This document shows positions 56,412 to 64,000 of a DNA stretch of 64,000 nt, one piece after another. The position numbers and the translations under genes are program-made. The notes beneath the pieces are model-generated. The model searched no databases. It had not been told where the DNA came from and saw only the letters and a program-made list of their open reading frames with translations. The stretch is from Puniceibacterium sediminis (lineage in GTDB: Bacteria; Pseudomonadota; Alphaproteobacteria; Rhodobacterales; Rhodobacteraceae): the NCBI RefSeq assembly GCF_900188035.1, contig NZ_FZNN01000004.1, positions 1-64,000 on the forward strand, in the 5' to 3' direction. Within the stretch, counting starts at the first letter, position 1. Every line of letters begins with the position of its first letter.

Positions 56412-58568
56412 TCACTGCAGAAGTGACATGGCTGCTGCAACAATCCCTTCACGCGATGGCAGCGTTGCGGCGTATGCTGGTCCGGTTGCGATAAAGCTAT
56501 CCTCGGCCGTCACCCGCGCCACCCTGTGTGCAGATCTTTCCTGAAACAAGGTCACCAGCGCCTCGCTCTGCGAGCCCGTGCGGCGGCATTCATCGACGAT
56601 AAGTACAGCGCCACAGCTTTCGCAGGCCGCCAGAATGGCGTCCTCGGCCAGAGGTGCCAGCCAGCGCAGGTCGACAATGCGCACTGCATGACCGGCCGCC
56701 TCAAGATCCGCCTTGGCCTGCTGCGACAGATACGTCCCGTTTCCGTAAGTCACGATGGCCAGATCGTTGCCTTTGCCTGTCACGTTCAGGCTGCCCAGCG
56801 GCGCGTTTAGCCCCGCATCGGGATAGCGGCGCATCCAGCCTCCATCGCCCTCGGCCAGTAGATCGCGCATCGGATACAGCGCGATCGGTTCGATCATCAC
56901 GACAACACGCTGCTCTTCACGGGCCAGTCTCACGGCTTCGCGGTACATCAGGACAGCCTCGCAACCATCTGACGGACAACCGATAATCACGCCCGGGATG
57001 TCGCGCAGAACGGCCAGGGAATTGTCGTTGTGGAAATGCCCGCCAAAGCCCTTTTGATAGCCAAGACCGGCAATCCGCAACACCATCGGGTTGGTGAACT
57101 GACCGTCCGAGAAGAAGGACAAGGTCGCCGCCTCACCCCTTATCTGATCCTCGGCATTGTGCAGATAGGCCAAGAACTGGATCTCAGGCATCGGGATGAA
57201 CCCGCTCTGGCCAAGGCCGATGGCAAGCCCAAGGATGCTCTGTTCATCCAGCAGCGTATCCATCACCCGCGTCGGACCAAACCGGGCCTGCAACCCCTTG
57301 GTGATGCCATAGACGCCGCCCTTGCGACCGATATCCTCGCCTGCCATGACGATCTCGGGATGGGTCATCATCAGGTCGGACAGCCCCAGATTCACCAGCT
57401 TGTTCATCGGTTGCGGCTGGTCCAGCGCACGCATGTCGGCCGTGCCAAATGTGGTCGCGCGGTCCGCTGGCGACGGTTCGTTGGGTTTCGGCATATCGCG
57501 TTTGGGTGGCGTGATCGCAGCCATCACTTCGGTCGCGCTCTTCAGCTTGGGCCGCTTGACCGCACGGTCGGCCTTGGCTTCGCATTCGGCGCGAACAGAT
57601 TGATAGACATCGATAATTTTATCATTAGCCACACCCGCGTGCAGAAGATGCGACGCGGTGAAAAGCAATGGATCCTGCGCCTCCTGAGCCTCGATCTCGG
57701 GCATGGGGCGATAGGCGCTTTCCACATCCGGTCCGGCATGACCATAAAGCCGCACGCAGGACAGATGCAGCACGCCCGGCTTGCGGTGCTTTCGGATCCA
57801 ATCACCCAATTCGCGGGCTGCGGCGAAAGTCGCCACCACATCCTGCCCGTCACAGGGCTGATAGCGCAACCCTGGGCGCTGGCTCAGGCTCGCCGCGACC
57901 CAGCCCGGGGGCGATTTGACCGAGATCCCGATGCCGTTATCCTCGCAGACGAACATCAGCGGCAAAGGCACAGACTGCCATGCCGTCCAGCCTGCGGTGT
58001 TCAGCGCGCCCTGCGCGGTTGAATGGTTCATTGATGCATCGCCAAAGGAGCACATCACGACGCCACGCTCTCGCTTCAGGCCCATGGCATAGGCGGCGCC
58101 GACCGCCTTTGGCAGATGGGACGCAATGGTCGAGGTCTGCGGTGGAATGCAAAGAGCCTTTGATCCCAGCACCTTGTGGCGCCCTCCGCTGATGGGATCT
58201 TCGGCTGCGGCTGTGAAGGACAGCAGCATATCCCACAATGGGTCCTGTCCGGGCACCTGCGCCGCGCGGGCGATCTGGAATGCGGCGTCGCGGTAATGCA
58301 GATAGGCCGGATCTGTCGGCTTCAGCGCCGCGGCAACGCCTGCCATGCCTTCGTGCCCGGACGATCCGATGGTATAGAACCCCTGCCCGCGCCTTTGCAG
58401 TTCTCGCGCCATCCGGTCGAGCTGTCGTGACATGACCTGTGCGCGGAACAATCCTTGCAGATCCGCAAGGCTCAGACCACTTTCCTCCAGACCCGCTGTG
58501 ACCTCGGGGACATCCCCCGAACCCACGCGTGCCAGAAATGCCTCGTGCACCACCTCTGCCCGATCCAT
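56412..58568 (-). CDS. 2-oxoacid dehydrogenase E1, fused alpha and beta subunits
   Basis: The 718-residue chain joins an E1 alpha-like half (about 30-320) and an E1 beta-like half (about 385-715). The thiamine diphosphate motif starts GDASMNHSTAQGAL and continues to EDNGIGIS. The beta half has VMAGEDIGRKGGVYGITKGL, GLAIGLGQSGFIPMPEIQF and LIVDECRRTGSQSE. The closest type is branched-chain 2-oxoacid dehydrogenase E1 (BkdA). No E2 or E3 gene is nearby, so it may act with subunits encoded elsewhere. Terminated by stop at 56412; ATG at 58568. Confidence 0.88.
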   Translation of the reverse strand: MDRAEVVHEAFLARVGSGDVPEVTAGLEESGLSLADLQGLFRAQVMSRQLDRMARELQRRGQGFYTIGSSGHEGMAGVAAALKPTDPAYLHYRDAAFQIARAAQVPGQDPLWDMLLSFTAAAEDPISGGRHKVLGSKALCIPPQTSTIASHLPKAVGAAYAMGLKRERGVVMCSFGDASMNHSTAQGALNTAGWTAWQSVPLPLMFVCEDNGIGISVKSPPGWVAASLSQRPGLRYQPCDGQDVVATFAAARELGDWIRKHRKPGVLHLSCVRLYGHAGPDVESAYRPMPEIEAQEAQDPLLFTASHLLHAGVANDKIIDVYQSVRAECEAKADRAVKRPKLKSATEVMAAITPPKRDMPKPNEPSPADRATTFGTADMRALDQPQPMNKLVNLGLSDLMMTHPEIVMAGEDIGRKGGVYGITKGLQARFGPTRVMDTLLDEQSILGLAIGLGQSGFIPMPEIQFLAYLHNAEDQIRGEAATLSFFSDGQFTNPMVLRIAGLGYQKGFGGHFHNDNSLAVLRDIPGVIIGCPSDGCEAVLMYREAVRLAREEQRVVVMIEPIALYPMRDLLAEGDGGWMRRYPDAGLNAPLGSLNVTGKGNDLAIVTYGNGTYLSQQAKADLEAAGHAVRIVDLRWLAPLAEDAILAACESCGAVLIVDECRRTGSQSEALVTLFQERSAHRVARVTAEDSFIATGPAYAATLPSREGIVAAAMSLLQ

Positions 58569-58666
58569 GTCAACGCCCCCCGTTTATTCTCTTTTAAACT
58601 ACGCAAAGTGCGGCACCCAAGACAAGCGCCGCACTTTCAGTCATTCATGTATCACGCTGCAATTGA

Positions 58667-59899
58667 TCAGAAAAACGCCTGCAGACCGGTCTGTGCGCGG
58701 CCCAGGATCAGGGCGTGCACGTCGTGCGTGCCTTCATAGGTGTTCACCGTTTCAAGGTTCACCATGTGCCGGATCACCTGGAATTCGGCCGAGATCCCGT
58801 TGCCACCATGCATGTCCCGCGCCATCCGCGCGATATCTAGCGCCTTGCCACAGTTGTTGCGCTTGATGAGCGAGATCATCTCGGGCGCGCCCTTGGCTTC
58901 GTCCATCAACCGGCCAACCCGCAAGGATGCCTGCAGCCCCAGCGAAATCTCGGTCTGCATATCGGCCAGTTTCTTCTGGAAAAGCTGCGTCTGTGCCAGG
59001 GGCTTGCCGAACTGCTTGCGGTCAAGGCCATAGCCCCGCGCCGCCTGCCAGCAGAATTCTGCGGCCCCCATGACGCCCCAGGAAATGCCGTAGCGCGCCC
59101 GGTTCAGACATCCGAACGGACCTTTAAGCCCCTGAACATGCGGCAAAAGTGCGTCTTCGCCCACTTCGACATTGTCCATCACGATTTCACCCGTGACCGA
59201 CGCGCGAAGGCTCAGTTTGTTGCCCACTTTCGGCGCTGACAGACCGGTCATGCCTTTTTCCAGCACAAAGCCGCGGATCTTGCCGCCATGTGCCTCGGAC
59301 TTGGCCCAGATCACAAAGACATCGGCGATGGGGGAATTCGAAATCCACATCTTGGAACCGGAAATCCGATAGCCACTGTCGGTCTTGACCGCGCGGGTCT
59401 TCATGCCCGCAGGGTCCGATCCGGCGTCGGGTTCAGTGAGGCCGAAACAGCCGATATATTCGCCGCTGGCAAGCTTGGGCAGGTACTTCTGCCGCTGTTC
59501 TTCCGAGCCATAGGCGTAGATCGGATACATCACGAGACTGGATTGCACCGACATCATCGATCGATAGCCGGAGTCCACCCGTTCGATTTCGCGCGCGACC
59601 AGCCCGTAGGCGACATAGGAGGACCCTAGCCCGCCGTATTCCTCGGGCACGGTGATGCCCAGAAGGCCCATTTCACCCATCTCGCGAAAGATCTCGGGTT
59701 CGACTTTTTCCTCGTTATAGGCGGCGATGATACGCGGTTGCAGCTTTTCCTGCGCATATGCGCGGGCGCTGTCGGCGATCATGCGCTCGTCCTCGGACAG
59801 CTGATCGACAAGCCGGAATGGGTCGGCCCAGTCAAAGGAGCCCATATCCGGTGCATCCTTGGGTTTCAGTTTCGGTGTGGCTGCTGTCATCTCGTTCAA
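58667..59899 (-). CDS. gcdH: Glutaryl-CoA dehydrogenase
   Basis: GcdH oxidises and decarboxylates glutaryl-CoA to crotonyl-CoA in lysine and tryptophan breakdown. The 410-residue acyl-CoA dehydrogenase has [32 protein letters not shown] and [17 protein letters not shown], and the catalytic Glu389 in [10 protein letters not shown], all GcdH-like. TTG at 59899 is favoured because GGAG lies 7 bases before it; the ATG three codons later is 16 bases away. It is divergent from a LysR-type regulator. Confidence 0.93.
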   Translation of the reverse strand: MNEMTAATPKLKPKDAPDMGSFDWADPFRLVDQLSEDERMIADSARAYAQEKLQPRIIAAYNEEKVEPEIFREMGEMGLLGITVPEEYGGLGSSYVAYGLVAREIERVDSGYRSMMSVQSSLVMYPIYAYGSEEQRQKYLPKLASGEYIGCFGLTEPDAGSDPAGMKTRAVKTDSGYRISGSKMWISNSPIADVFVIWAKSEAHGGKIRGFVLEKGMTGLSAPKVGNKLSLRASVTGEIVMDNVEVGEDALLPHVQGLKGPFGCLNRARYGISWGVMGAAEFCWQAARGYGLDRKQFGKPLAQTQLFQKKLADMQTEISLGLQASLRVGRLMDEAKGAPEMISLIKRNNCGKALDIARMARDMHGGNGISAEFQVIRHMVNLETVNTYEGTHDVHALILGRAQTGLQAFF

Positions 59900-59929
59900 A
59901 GCGGATCTCCTGTTGTTGCGCGCAGATTA

Positions 59930-59969
59930 ACTTGCATCTTGCGCAAGTAAAATCGACAATAGCGCAAGT
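59930..59969. promoter_or_regulatory. Operator-like repeats in the gcdH/lysR divergent region
   Basis: ACTTGC (59930-59935) and GCAAGT (59943-59948) form a dyad, and GCGCAAGT recurs at 59941-59948 and 59962-59969, 21 bases apart. This spacing of two half-sites is typical of LysR-type binding regions. Confidence 0.6.
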
Positions 59970-59990
59970 ATTCATGCGGAAACCTCATAC

Positions 59991-60893
59991 ATGCCCCTTG
60001 CGCGCCGACTTTTGCCCCCGCTTGCCGCCCTGCGCGCGCTCGAAGCGCTTGACCGGCTGGGCAGCGCCACCGCCGCCGCACAGGAACTCGCGCTGAGCCA
60101 GAGCGCGGTGAGCCGCCAGTTGCAGACGCTTGAAGATCATCTTGGCACGGTGCTGCTGATCCGGGAAAAGCGCAGTCTGCGGCTGACACCAGCGGCGCAG
60201 GATTATGCCGTTACGATCCGCGCAGCGCTGAGTAGCATCGCCAATGCGTCGATGGCATTGCGGGTCAATCCCGTCGGGGGGAGCCTGAGCCTTGCCATTC
60301 TGCCGAGCTTTGGCATGCGCTGGCTGGTGCCCCGCCTGCCGGATTTTGCCCGCCGCCATCCAGAGGTGACGATCAACCTGACGACCCGCCTGAAACCTTT
60401 CAGCTTTTCCAGCGAACCTTTTGATGCGGCGATACATTTCGGCGGCGACTGGCCCGGAACCGACAGCCTTGTGCTGATGCGTGAACAGGTGTTGCCGGTC
60501 TGTGCGCCAACGCTGCTGCCTGATGGCGCGGCAGCGATAGACCGGCTGGCAAAGATGCCGCTGCTGCACATCCAGACAAGGCCAGAAGCCTGGCGTAACT
60601 GGTTCACATTGCAGGGGTTTGAGCCGGGCGCCCTGCCCGGCACGACCTTTGATCAGTTCACCACGATCATTCAGGGCGCGCTGCACGGGTTGGGCGTGGC
60701 CCTGCTGCCTGACTACCTGATCGACAGTGAACTGCTGTCAGGGCAGCTGGTGCGTGCGGCGGACACGGCCCCGGTCAGCCTTGGCGCCTATCATCTGGTC
60801 TGGCCCGCCGACAGGCCCGCGACGCCCGCCGTGACAAAGTTCCGCGACTGGCTGACCTTTCAGACGGAAGAAGAGGAAAACCTTCCGCGCTGA
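59991..60893 (+). CDS. LysR-family regulator, GcvA-like
   Basis: The 300-residue regulator has a LysR HTH (about 10-65; LEALDRLGSATAAAQELALS and QSAVSRQLQTLEDHLG) and a substrate-binding domain of the GcvA type (FGMRWLVPRLPDFARRHPEV). It is divergent from gcdH with repeated half-sites between, so it is the likely controller of glutaryl-CoA breakdown (GcdR-like). ATG at 59991 has GGAAA upstream. Confidence 0.9.
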   Translation: MPLARRLLPPLAALRALEALDRLGSATAAAQELALSQSAVSRQLQTLEDHLGTVLLIREKRSLRLTPAAQDYAVTIRAALSSIANASMALRVNPVGGSLSLAILPSFGMRWLVPRLPDFARRHPEVTINLTTRLKPFSFSSEPFDAAIHFGGDWPGTDSLVLMREQVLPVCAPTLLPDGAAAIDRLAKMPLLHIQTRPEAWRNWFTLQGFEPGALPGTTFDQFTTIIQGALHGLGVALLPDYLIDSELLSGQLVRAADTAPVSLGAYHLVWPADRPATPAVTKFRDWLTFQTEEEENLPR

Positions 60894-60918
60894 CCTGCTT
60901 CAAGTACCTGAAAGCACT

Positions 60919-60937
60919 CCGGGGGCAGCGCCCCCGG
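60919..60937. terminator. Hairpin between lysR and phoB
   Basis: CCGGGGGC pairs with GCCCCCGG around AGC, between two convergent genes. There is no U-run. Confidence 0.5.
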
Positions 60938-60962
60938 TCCTGTGATGTCAACGGCGCTGAGC

Positions 60963-61652
60963 TTACCCCAGCGCGTAGCCGGCCCCACGCACGGTGCGCA
61001 GCGGATCGCCGCCGCCATGCTGGCACAGCGCCTTGCGCAGGCGCCCGATATGCACGTCCACGGTGCGCGTATCGACGTAGATATCGCGCCCCCAGACCCG
61101 GTCCAGCAGCTGTTCGCGCGACCAGACGCGGCCGGGCTTTTCCATGAAGGTGGAGAGGAGGCGGAATTCGGTCGGGCCAAGCTTCAGCGAATCCCCATGC
61201 CGTGTCACGCGATGGGTTTCGGCATCCAGAACGATGTCTTCGTATTCCAGACGCAGCCCCGCCGCCGCCGGCCGTGTGCGGCGCAACTGGGCGCGCACAC
61301 GGGCCATCAATTCGACCACGGAATAGGGTTTGACGACATAATCGTCCGCCCCGGTTTCCAGCCCGCGCACCTTGTCCACCTCTTCGGAGCGCGCCGAGAG
61401 CATGATCACCGGCACGCCGCGGGTTTCGGGGCGGGTCTTGAGCTGGCGGCAGACCTCGATCCCCGACACGTTCGGCAGCATCCAGTCCAGCACGATGATG
61501 TCGGGCTGTTCCTCGGCGACCAGCATCAGGGCCTCTTCGCCATTTTCGGCGCGGGCCACGCGAAAGCCTTCGGCCTCAAGGTTGTAGCTGAGGACTTCGC
61601 GCTGTGCGGCCTCATCCTCGACCACCAGAACCACGGGTTGATCGGCTGACAT
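60963..61652 (-). CDS. phoB: Phosphate regulon response regulator PhoB
   Basis: PhoB activates phosphate-starvation genes. The 229-residue protein has a receiver domain (about 5-120; phospho-Asp in DIIVLDWMLPNVSG) and a winged-helix OmpR-type output domain (about 130-228; RLLSTFMEKPGRVWSR, DTRTVDVHIGRLRKAL). GAGGA precedes the ATG at 61652. It is last in the pst-phoU-phoB unit; no phoR follows in the window. Confidence 0.95.
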   Translation of the reverse strand: MSADQPVVLVVEDEAAQREVLSYNLEAEGFRVARAENGEEALMLVAEEQPDIIVLDWMLPNVSGIEVCRQLKTRPETRGVPVIMLSARSEEVDKVRGLETGADDYVVKPYSVVELMARVRAQLRRTRPAAAGLRLEYEDIVLDAETHRVTRHGDSLKLGPTEFRLLSTFMEKPGRVWSREQLLDRVWGRDIYVDTRTVDVHIGRLRKALCQHGGGDPLRTVRGAGYALG

Positions 61653-61656
61653 ATGC

Positions 61657-62397
61657 TCAGTCCTCGTCACTGTTGGCGTCGACGCTGTAGCGCGGATCAG
61701 ACGAGGTCATGTCGCCCTTGGGACGTGGTTGGCCCGGCTTGGCGCCGGTGACCAGAAACACCACCTGTTCGGCGATCGACGTCACATGATCCCCCATCCG
61801 TTCGATGTTCTTTGCGATGAAATGCAGGTGCATACAGGCGGTGATGTTGCGCGGATCTTCGAGCATGAAGGTCAGGAATTCGCGGAACAAGGTGTTGTAC
61901 ATCTGGTCGACATCGCGGTCGCGTTCGATGACGTCCCTGGCCAGTTCGGCGTCGCGCTGGATATAGGCGTCGAGCGCATCCTTCAGCATCAGTTCGACCT
62001 CGCGCGCCATGCGGCGCAGCGCTGCGGGCGATCCCTGGATCGGCGTGAGCTGGGCCAGAACACCGGTCCGCTTGGCCATGTTCTTGGACAGGTCGCCGAT
62101 GCGTTCCAGATTGGCCGACATCCGCATGACCGACAGGATCACCCGCAGGTCAATCGCCGTGGGCGCACGGATTGCGATCACGCGCGCGGCTTCGTCGTTC
62201 AGCTGCTCTTCCAGAAGGTCGATGGCCTTGTCGCCCATGCGGACCTGTTCGGCCAGTTCTTCGTCGCGGGTGTCGAGCGACTTTGCGCCGTCACGAATGG
62301 CGGCTTCGACAAGCCCGCCCATCTTCATGATCTTGGCCTGGATGCCTTCAAGGTCCCGGTCAAAGGCCGAGGCGATGTGCTGTGTCATCTCTGTCAT
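61657..62397 (-). CDS. phoU: Phosphate transport regulator PhoU
   Basis: PhoU links the Pst transporter to PhoR/PhoB signalling and keeps the regulon off in phosphate-rich medium. The 246-residue helical protein has two PhoU repeats with RMSANLERIGDLSKNMAKR and FIAKNIERMGDHVTSIAE, the metal-binding E-x3-D motifs. The C-terminus is disordered and acidic (SNSDED-like). I choose ATG 62397; it lies 5 bases after pstB, and phoB starts 4 bases after its stop. Confidence 0.95.
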   Translation of the reverse strand: MTEMTQHIASAFDRDLEGIQAKIMKMGGLVEAAIRDGAKSLDTRDEELAEQVRMGDKAIDLLEEQLNDEAARVIAIRAPTAIDLRVILSVMRMSANLERIGDLSKNMAKRTGVLAQLTPIQGSPAALRRMAREVELMLKDALDAYIQRDAELARDVIERDRDVDQMYNTLFREFLTFMLEDPRNITACMHLHFIAKNIERMGDHVTSIAEQVVFLVTGAKPGQPRPKGDMTSSDPRYSVDANSDED

Positions 62398-62401
62398 GGC
62401 T

Positions 62402-63241
62402 CTATCCGATCCGTCCGGTGATGTATGCTTCTGTGCGCGGGTCCTGCGGGTTGGTGAAGATCTTGTCGGTAACGCCGTATTCGACAAGATTGCCAAGGTG
62501 GAAAAACGCGGTTTTCTGGCTGACGCGTGCGGCCTGCTGCATCGAGTGGGTGACGATCACCACCGAATAATCGCGGCGCAGTTCGTCGATCAACTCCTCG
62601 ACCTGCGCGGTCGCGATGGGATCAAGCGCGGAACACGGCTCATCCATCAGCAGCACTTCGGGTTCGGTTGCAACGGCGCGGGCGATGCACAGACGCTGCT
62701 GCTGGCCGCCGGACAGGCCGGTGCCGGGCGCATTAAGACGGTCTTTGACCTCATTCCAGATGGCACCGCGCTTCAGCGCGCGTTCGACGATCTCGTCAAG
62801 GTCGGTCTTGTTCTTGGCCATACCGTGGATGCGCGGGCCGTAGGCGACGTTGTCGTAGATCGATTTGGGGAACGGGTTCGGTTTCTGGAACACCATGCCG
62901 ACCTTGGCGCGCAGCTGCACGGGATCGACGCGTTTGTCATAGATGTCTTCGCCGTCGATGCGAATGTCCCCTTCGACGCGGCAGATGTCGATCGTGTCGT
63001 TCATGCGGTTCAGGCAGCGCAGGAAGGTGGATTTCCCGCAGCCCGACGGGCCGATGAAGGCGGTGACTGTCTTGTCTTCGATCTGGACACTCACGTCCTT
63101 GATGGCATGGGTGTCGCCGTAATAGACCTGCACGCCCTTGGCCGCGATCTTGATGTCCTTGACTTCCACGTCTCTCTCCGAATTTGGGGCGTCGTACATG
63201 GGTATACCTTTCTTGCCGTCTGCGTTCAAAGCGGCTGTCAT
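62402..63241 (-). CDS. pstB: Phosphate ABC transporter ATPase
   Basis: PstB powers phosphate import. The 279-residue protein has Walker [10 protein letters not shown], the Pst-specific LRCLNRMND, signature LSGGQQQR, and Walker [16 protein letters not shown] at 63241 shares one base with the pstA stop (TAATG); an alternative ATG 42 bases in ([10 protein letters not shown]) exists. It lies between pstA and phoU, standard order. Confidence 0.96.
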   Translation of the reverse strand: MTAALNADGKKGIPMYDAPNSERDVEVKDIKIAAKGVQVYYGDTHAIKDVSVQIEDKTVTAFIGPSGCGKSTFLRCLNRMNDTIDICRVEGDIRIDGEDIYDKRVDPVQLRAKVGMVFQKPNPFPKSIYDNVAYGPRIHGMAKNKTDLDEIVERALKRGAIWNEVKDRLNAPGTGLSGGQQQRLCIARAVATEPEVLLMDEPCSALDPIATAQVEELIDELRRDYSVVIVTHSMQQAARVSQKTAFFHLGNLVEYGVTDKIFTNPQDPRTEAYITGRIG

Positions 63242-64000
63242 TACCAGCGACGCTCAAATCGGCGGCGTAGGAGAATAGCGATGATATTCATGATCATGAG
63301 GAACACGAGCAGGATGATGATGCCGCCCCAGGCGCGTTCGTAATAGGCGGGGTCGGCACGTTTGGCCCATTCGTAAATCTGCGCGGGCATGGCCGAGTTC
63401 GGGTCAAGAAAACCGCTGGCCACGCCGTCGGGATAGTTGGTGGCGATATAGCCCACCATGCCGATCAGCAGCAGCGGCGCGGTTTCGCCCAGTGCCTGTG
63501 CCAGACCAAGGATCGTGCCGGTCAGGATACCGGGCATGGCCAGTGGCAGCACGTGATGGAACACCGACTGCATCTTGGACGCCCCTACCCCCAGGGCCGC
63601 CTGCCGGATCGACGGCGGAACGGAGGCGAGCGAGGCGCGGGTCGAGATGATGATCGTCGGCAGGGTCATCAGGGTCAGCACCAGACCACCGACCAGAGGC
63701 GCGGATTGCGGCAGGTGCATGAACTGGATGAACACCGCAAGACCGAGGATACCAAAGACGATCGACGGCACCGCGGCGAGGTTCGAGATATTGACCTCGA
63801 TGATATCGGTAAAGCGGTTCTTCTTGGCGAACTCTTCGAGATAGATCGACGCGGCGACCCCGATGGGCAGCGACAGCAGCAGCACCACCAGCATCATGAA
63901 GAACGACCCCAGGATGGACACACCAAGCCCGGCCTGTTCCGCGCGACTTTCCGAGGCATCCGCGCCGGTGATGAAATCCATGTTGAACTCACGGACAACG
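63241..64000 (-). CDS. pstA: Phosphate ABC transporter permease PstA (partial)
   Basis: The C-terminal 252 codons are present; the frame remains open to the window edge, so the start lies outside. It has ABC permease features: [31 protein letters not shown] (positions split across several helices), the coupling EAA loop [21 protein letters not shown] and [16 protein letters not shown]. Several membrane helices are evident. It forms the inner-membrane channel with PstC, presumably encoded next. Confidence 0.94.
   Translation of the reverse strand, partial: VVREFNMDFITGADASESRAEQAGLGVSILGSFFMMLVVLLLSLPIGVAASIYLEEFAKKNRFTDIIEVNISNLAAVPSIVFGILGLAVFIQFMHLPQSAPLVGGLVLTLMTLPTIIISTRASLASVPPSIRQAALGVGASKMQSVFHHVLPLAMPGILTGTILGLAQALGETAPLLLIGMVGYIATNYPDGVASGFLDPNSAMPAQIYEWAKRADPAYYERAWGGIIILLVFLMIMNIIAILLRRRFERRW

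Noticed and set aside
62009-63343. Plus-strand 444-codon open frame
   Set aside because: It is antisense to phoU and pstB, which are well supported.

Overview
The window looks like the chromosome of a Rhodobacterales alphaproteobacterium (Roseobacter-type Rhodobacteraceae). Evidence: GC-rich coding sequence, the local gene sets (frr-uppS-cdsA-dxr-rseP, then bamA-ompH-fabZ-lpxA-lpxI-lpxB; pst-phoU-phoB; a B12-dependent ribonucleotide reductase), two proteins with VPLPA-type C-terminal sorting signals, and form II CoxL genes. All assignments come from reading the sequence; no database search was run. No rRNA, tRNA or CRISPR array was seen.

Positions 1 to about 9,300 are an accessory region with visibly lower GC. 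It begins inside an IS21-type end carrying a chimeric istA fragment. Next is one plus-strand gene of unknown function (451-1260). Then comes a minus-strand operon of six genes in which every neighbouring pair overlaps (9238 down to 1447): three different tyrosine recombinases, two small coiled-coil proteins and a RecD-like helicase. The layout recalls the Tn554 TnpA/TnpB/TnpC class but is larger. It abuts the terminator of an intact ssb gene at 9303-9338. This is the most unusual part of the window.

From 9,368 to 19,079 the core chromosome resumes: ssb, a lytic transglycosylase, a four-gene peptide-type ABC importer (binding protein, two permeases, a fused double ATPase), an AraC-type regulator and miaA. 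From 19,241 to 32,176 lies an envelope-biogenesis block: pyrH, frr, undecaprenyl and CDP-diglyceride synthesis, dxr, rseP, then bamA and the lipid A genes up to lpxB. Many of these genes overlap by 1 to 4 bases.

From 32,215 to 45,277 are an IalB-like secreted protein, a putative small-RNA region, a HerA/DUF853-type ATPase, an ABC-2 exporter pair, two short-chain dehydrogenases, a form II CO-dehydrogenase-like cluster (coxG, S, L, M), a phospholipase D family protein and an endonuclease/phosphatase-fold protein. From 45,813 to 64,000 are nrdJ with a candidate NrdR operator pair, a HupE/UreJ protein, rpsB-tsf, a LuxR-type solo regulator overlapping aroQ, a leishmanolysin-like protease with a VPLPA signal, a fused 2-oxoacid dehydrogenase E1, glutaryl-CoA dehydrogenase with a divergent LysR regulator, and phoB-phoU-pstB-pstA running off the right edge.

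Two intergenic gaps, 22 kb apart, carry related arrays of GTATGG repeated every 11 bases. Several other intergenic hairpins and repeats are listed separately.
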